Below are positions 7,142-10,046 of a DNA stretch of 10,046 bases, one piece after another. Position 1 is the first letter of the stretch; every line of letters begins with the position of its first letter. The stretch lies in the NCBI GenBank assembly GCA_946480635.1, contig CAMLKV010000049.1, forward strand, positions 1 to 10,046, read 5' to 3'. The translations under genes and the position numbers were made by a program. This DNA comes from an uncultured Flavobacterium sp. Its GTDB lineage: Bacteria; Bacteroidota; Bacteroidia; Flavobacteriales; Flavobacteriaceae. The notes under the pieces are model-generated. The model was not told the origin of the DNA. It worked only from the letters and a program-made list of their open reading frames with translations, and searched no databases.

Positions 7142-8161
7142 ATGCAGCATTATAGAGATGAATTGTTGAAGATTGGAGCAGTTTTTCAGAAAGAGGAAAT
7201 CGATTTTCTGGAGCTTTCTTCGGCGATTAACACTTATAAGCAAATTATATACACACTGACAAACATTGATATTTATTCAGATGAAAGTCGACAGGATATT
7301 CATTCTTCAAATGGTAAGGCAATAGGAACAACATGGGCGGCTATGTGTTTGGAAGATATCCTAAGAACCAAAAAGTTTATCAATGGTGTTTTTAAAGCAA
7401 TTGAGAAACTTAAGCAACAAGGGAAAGAGACAATTCATATTTTGTATGCGGGTACGGGACCATTTGCTACTTTGCTTTTACCTGTTTTTGCATATTATAC
7501 TCCTAAGGAATTAAAGGCAACTTTGATAGAAATAAATACTGAAAGTTTCGGTTTTATGAAAGATCTTATTCAACGATTGGATTTTGATGGTCATGTTGTT
7601 GCTTATAAAAACGAAGATGCTACAAAATATAAAATTGAAAACCCAGAAAATATAGACATTGTATTGAGTGAAACCTTGCAGAGAGGTTTAGTTGTAGAAC
7701 AACAAGTACCCATAACTATTAATTTGCTTAGACAAATACCTCAACCTGTTATATTGATTCCTGAGCAATTGGCTCTAGATATATGTTGGATGAATCACAG
7801 CGGTTTTGTAAATAGAACTCATGAAACAAATGAGAATTCATATTGTTTGCCAATAAAGAGATTGATAGAGATAAATAAAAAATCACATATAGATTTAACG
7901 TTTGATTTTAATAATTCTGACACACAAATTCTCGCTCAAGAAAAAATAGAACTGTCTTCTAATAAGCAACAGTCGGATTATAATAATCTAGCACTGATTA
8001 CTAGAATAAAAGTTTTTGAAGATGAGGAAATTTTGATGAATGAAAGCGGTTTGACTTTACCTATTTTCTTGAAAATTCCAATAAAAACAAACGAAGTGCA
8101 AACATTGACTATCTCATATAAAATAGATAAAGTGCCAGGGTATACACTAGAGTATTTATAA
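7142..8161 (+). CDS. Class I SAM-dependent methyltransferase resembling protein arginine methyltransferases
   Basis: The 339-residue protein has a class I SAM-binding fold. Motif I is ILYAGTGPF at 100-108; Glu130 in LIEIN is the residue that normally binds the SAM ribose; Asp159 in NEDAT fits the acidic residue near the adenine. Two further features are PRMT-like. The helix before motif I contains EDILRTKKF (71-79), matching the D-x-x-R-T-x-x-aromatic pattern whose Arg contacts SAM in PRMT1. After strand 4, SETLQRGLVVE places Glu177 and Glu186 nine residues apart, as in the double-E loop of PRMTs. Residues about 200-339 look beta-rich, as expected for a PRMT C-terminal barrel, but I see no THW motif. 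The N-terminal 60 residues are helical and unassigned. There is no signal peptide, so it should be cytoplasmic. The substrate is unknown: protein arginine, another guanidino or amine group, or a small molecule are all possible. It is a single-gene unit bounded by terminators on both sides. Confidence 0.7.
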   Translation: MQHYRDELLKIGAVFQKEEIDFLELSSAINTYKQIIYTLTNIDIYSDESRQDIHSSNGKAIGTTWAAMCLEDILRTKKFINGVFKAIEKLKQQGKETIHILYAGTGPFATLLLPVFAYYTPKELKATLIEINTESFGFMKDLIQRLDFDGHVVAYKNEDATKYKIENPENIDIVLSETLQRGLVVEQQVPITINLLRQIPQPVILIPEQLALDICWMNHSGFVNRTHETNENSYCLPIKRLIEINKKSHIDLTFDFNNSDTQILAQEKIELSSNKQQSDYNNLALITRIKVFEDEEILMNESGLTLPIFLKIPIKTNEVQTLTISYKIDKVPGYTLEYL

Positions 8162-8190
8162 TTTAGTTGCTTAAAATATGTCTTGAAATA

Positions 8191-8225
8191 AAAAACCACA
8201 ACTTTATTATAGGTTGTGGTTTTTT
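8191..8225. terminator. Bidirectional intrinsic terminator between the methyltransferase and the second M1 peptidase
   Basis: A perfect 8-bp stem, ACCACAAC (8195-8202) with GTTGTGGT (8213-8220), encloses a 10-base AT-rich loop. It is flanked by A's at 8191-8194 and T's at 8221-8225. It lies 29 bases after the methyltransferase stop and 20 bases beyond the stop of the converging peptidase gene. Confidence 0.9.
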
Positions 8226-8245
8226 CGTTGATGTTTAATTAATGT

Positions 8246-10046
8246 TTATTTTTTAAAGTAAACATTGTTTTCTCTATTCACATCGGCCATTAAACCACTG
8301 TTGTCAATCACAATAGATTTAATATTTGATTTTTGAGAGTTGATTGTGAAATCAAAAGTAGGATAAGCCCAGTCCCAACCTTCTAAATCGGTTCTTTTCA
8401 TTCCACTTTCGTTAGGTTTCGACCAACGAAGTAATGTTTGAGGAACATAAAATAACTCTTGACTTCCATCTTCGTAAGTAACAATAACATCTAAAGGCAT
8501 TGGCATACGACCAATTCTTTCTAGAGTTACTTTGGTTGTATTGCCGTTTTCAGATACTTGCTTAATCCCATAATCGATAGTATTTGTGGTTTGTGTCCAA
8601 TCGGTCAAATACCAATCAAGGTTGGCACCAGTAATTTTTTCTGCAACATGTTTGATATCTTTTGGGGTTGGATGTGTAAACTTATAATCTGCATAGTAAC
8701 GTTGTAACGTTTTATGTAGGTTTTCCTTTCCAATGATGTACTCCAATTGTGATAAGAAGATGTTTCCTTTACTATAGGCTTGAATACTGTACGGACGGTT
8801 TTCATCATATCTGTCAGCATGAGTTGCTTGTGATTGCTCTTTTCCAGATTTTACCAATGAAGCATATCCTTTGTATGAATCTTCGTGTGGATTGGCTACT
8901 TTTTTCTCAGCAATTTCATTGATTCCGTAGTTTTCTAACCAAGTGGTGAATCCTTCATCCATCCAGCTGTGTTTTGCTTCATTTGTTGCCAAAACATGTT
9001 GGAACCATGAATGTGCCATTTCGTGAGCAGTTACTCCTACTAAACCTTCTTCTGTTCCTTCTCCTAGTATTAAAGTACACATAGCGTACTCCATACCACC
9101 ATCACCGCCTTGAATTACTGAATATTGTTTGTAAGGATATTGACCAACCGTTTTATTGTAAATATCCATTAATTGAGAAGTCTTAGGTTGAAGATTTTTC
9201 CAGTTTTGAATAAATTCAGATTTGTTTTGATATAAGAAATGAAGTGTAACACCGTCAGGACGCACTAATTTGTCGTGAATGTAATCTTTGTCTGCAGCCC
9301 AAGTGAAATCGTGCACGTTAGGAGCGTTGAAATGCCATGTTAAAGTTTTTGTTTTTTTAGGATAAATAACTTTTACTCCATTGTCTTCATAGCCTTTACC
9401 AATTTCGTTTCCGTTTTGTAAGTATCCACTTGCTCCTAATACATAATTTTTATCTATTGTAATTTTTACATCAAAATTACCCCAAACTCCGTGAAATTCA
9501 CGAGCAATGTAAGGATCAGCTTGCCAACCATCAAGATCATATTCGGCCAATTTAGGATACCATTGCGCCATTGAAAGTTCGATACCTTCCTTGTTGTTTC
9601 TTCCTGAACGGCGAATTTGAACAGGAACTTGTCCGTCAAAATCTAAAGTAAATGTAGTTGAGGTTTTAGGTAACAATGGTTTTGCTAAATCTACTTCAAG
9701 AATCGTACTTACTCGCTTGTTGTTTACAGCAATGCCATCTTGTTTTAAATTATTTACATACAAATAACCAATCTCGTTTGGTTTTAAAGCTGAAATTCGG
9801 CTTTCTTTTGTTTCCTTGTCTCCAACTTTTACTTTGGTTACCATACGACCATCTGGATCTTTGATTGCTTTTAATCGCGCATCCATTGGACTGTTGGGTT
9901 GAAAAGCATTATTAAACAAATGGAAATATACCCTTTTTAAAGTATCAGGTGAATTGTTGGTGTATACTAAAGTCTGTTTTCCTTTGTATTGATAGGTTTT
10001 CACGTCCATATTGACTTCCATTTTGTAATCAACATGTTGTTGCCAA
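8246..10046 (-). CDS. M1-family zinc metallopeptidase, N-terminus beyond the window
   Basis: The reading frame stays open to the right edge: upstream of the ATG at 10021 it reads WQQHVDYK in frame, a normal part of this family, so that Met is internal and the start (and any signal peptide) lies outside. Numbering from Met 10021, the sequence has the N-terminal beta domain (1 to about 245), GGMEYAM at 308-314 (GxMEN-like), the zinc site HEMAH at 333-337, and the third ligand Glu356 in MDEG, 18 residues later. Tyr416 in AYSKGN is the probable catalytic tyrosine. The C-terminus (about 490-591) is a beta-rich domain ending NRENNVYFKK, with no T9SS sorting tail. The visible part is 599 residues; the full protein is probably about 620. 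It is distinct from the M1 enzyme at 5004-7028 and is likely periplasmic or membrane-attached, acting on oligopeptides. Location is inferred because the signal sequence is not visible. Confidence 0.93.
   Translation of the reverse strand, partial: WQQHVDYKMEVNMDVKTYQYKGKQTLVYTNNSPDTLKRVYFHLFNNAFQPNSPMDARLKAIKDPDGRMVTKVKVGDKETKESRISALKPNEIGYLYVNNLKQDGIAVNNKRVSTILEVDLAKPLLPKTSTTFTLDFDGQVPVQIRRSGRNNKEGIELSMAQWYPKLAEYDLDGWQADPYIAREFHGVWGNFDVKITIDKNYVLGASGYLQNGNEIGKGYEDNGVKVIYPKKTKTLTWHFNAPNVHDFTWAADKDYIHDKLVRPDGVTLHFLYQNKSEFIQNWKNLQPKTSQLMDIYNKTVGQYPYKQYSVIQGGDGGMEYAMCTLILGEGTEEGLVGVTAHEMAHSWFQHVLATNEAKHSWMDEGFTTWLENYGINEIAEKKVANPHEDSYKGYASLVKSGKEQSQATHADRYDENRPYSIQAYSKGNIFLSQLEYIIGKENLHKTLQRYYADYKFTHPTPKDIKHVAEKITGANLDWYLTDWTQTTNTIDYGIKQVSENGNTTKVTLERIGRMPMPLDVIVTYEDGSQELFYVPQTLLRWSKPNESGMKRTDLEGWDWAYPTFDFTINSQKSNIKSIVIDNSGLMADVNRENNVYFKK

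Noticed and set aside
10019..10021. ATG at 10021 as the start of the right-hand M1 peptidase.
   Set aside because: The frame continues upstream to the window edge (WQQHVDYK) with family-typical sequence, and no signal peptide follows this Met.
1..10046. CRISPR arrays, tRNA or rRNA genes, insertion sequences, integrase genes, or a defence or biosynthetic cluster.
   Set aside because: No regularly spaced repeats, cloverleaf-like segments, transposase motifs or multi-gene system were seen; inverted repeats are accounted for by the four terminators.

Overview
The window looks like chromosomal DNA from a member of the Flavobacteriaceae (Bacteroidota), probably Flavobacterium or a close relative. 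The evidence is the AT-rich composition, the many upstream boxes matching the Bacteroidota -7 promoter consensus TAnnTTTG, the lack of clear Shine-Dalgarno sequences, a secreted peptidase with a type IX secretion (T9SS) C-terminal sorting domain, and protein sequences typical of that family. No mobile element, CRISPR array, tRNA or rRNA was seen. Most of the window is ordinary housekeeping sequence.

Layout, left to right. The left edge holds the first 27 codons of a minus-strand Lrp/AsnC-type regulator. Divergent from it is a small membrane-anchored coiled-coil protein of unknown function (239-850). It converges on a saccharopine dehydrogenase (908-2260, minus) with a shared bidirectional terminator between them. 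A DUF423 membrane protein (2382-2768, plus) starts divergently from the dehydrogenase. Next is pckA, ATP-dependent phosphoenolpyruvate carboxykinase (2838-4383), which is broken by an apparent internal deletion of about 80 bp. A second bidirectional terminator separates it from rnpA (4466-4846, minus), the protein subunit of RNase P. Divergent from rnpA is an M1-family zinc metallopeptidase with a signal peptide and T9SS sorting domain (5004-7028), then a methyltransferase resembling protein arginine methyltransferases (7142-8161). A third bidirectional terminator precedes a second, different M1 peptidase (8246 to beyond the right edge, minus).

The genes look mostly like single-gene transcription units: each has its own upstream box or terminator and no long operon is visible. 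A loose metabolic theme is use of peptides and amino acids: two M1 peptidases, lysine/saccharopine metabolism with a nearby Lrp-type regulator, and PEP carboxykinase, which would draw gluconeogenic carbon from the amino-acid-fed TCA cycle. That link is inferred from function only.

Two observations stand out. The first is the pckA lesion, which removes the conserved block just before [11 protein letters not shown], including the expected GGTWYGGEMKKG active-site segment, and also shifts the frame, while the rest of the gene, its promoter box and its terminator look intact. The second is the methyltransferase at 7142-8161, which keeps the PRMT-type D-x-x-R-T helix and a double-E loop with the two glutamates nine residues apart, but has no recognisable THW motif. 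I found no convincing multi-gene novel system.
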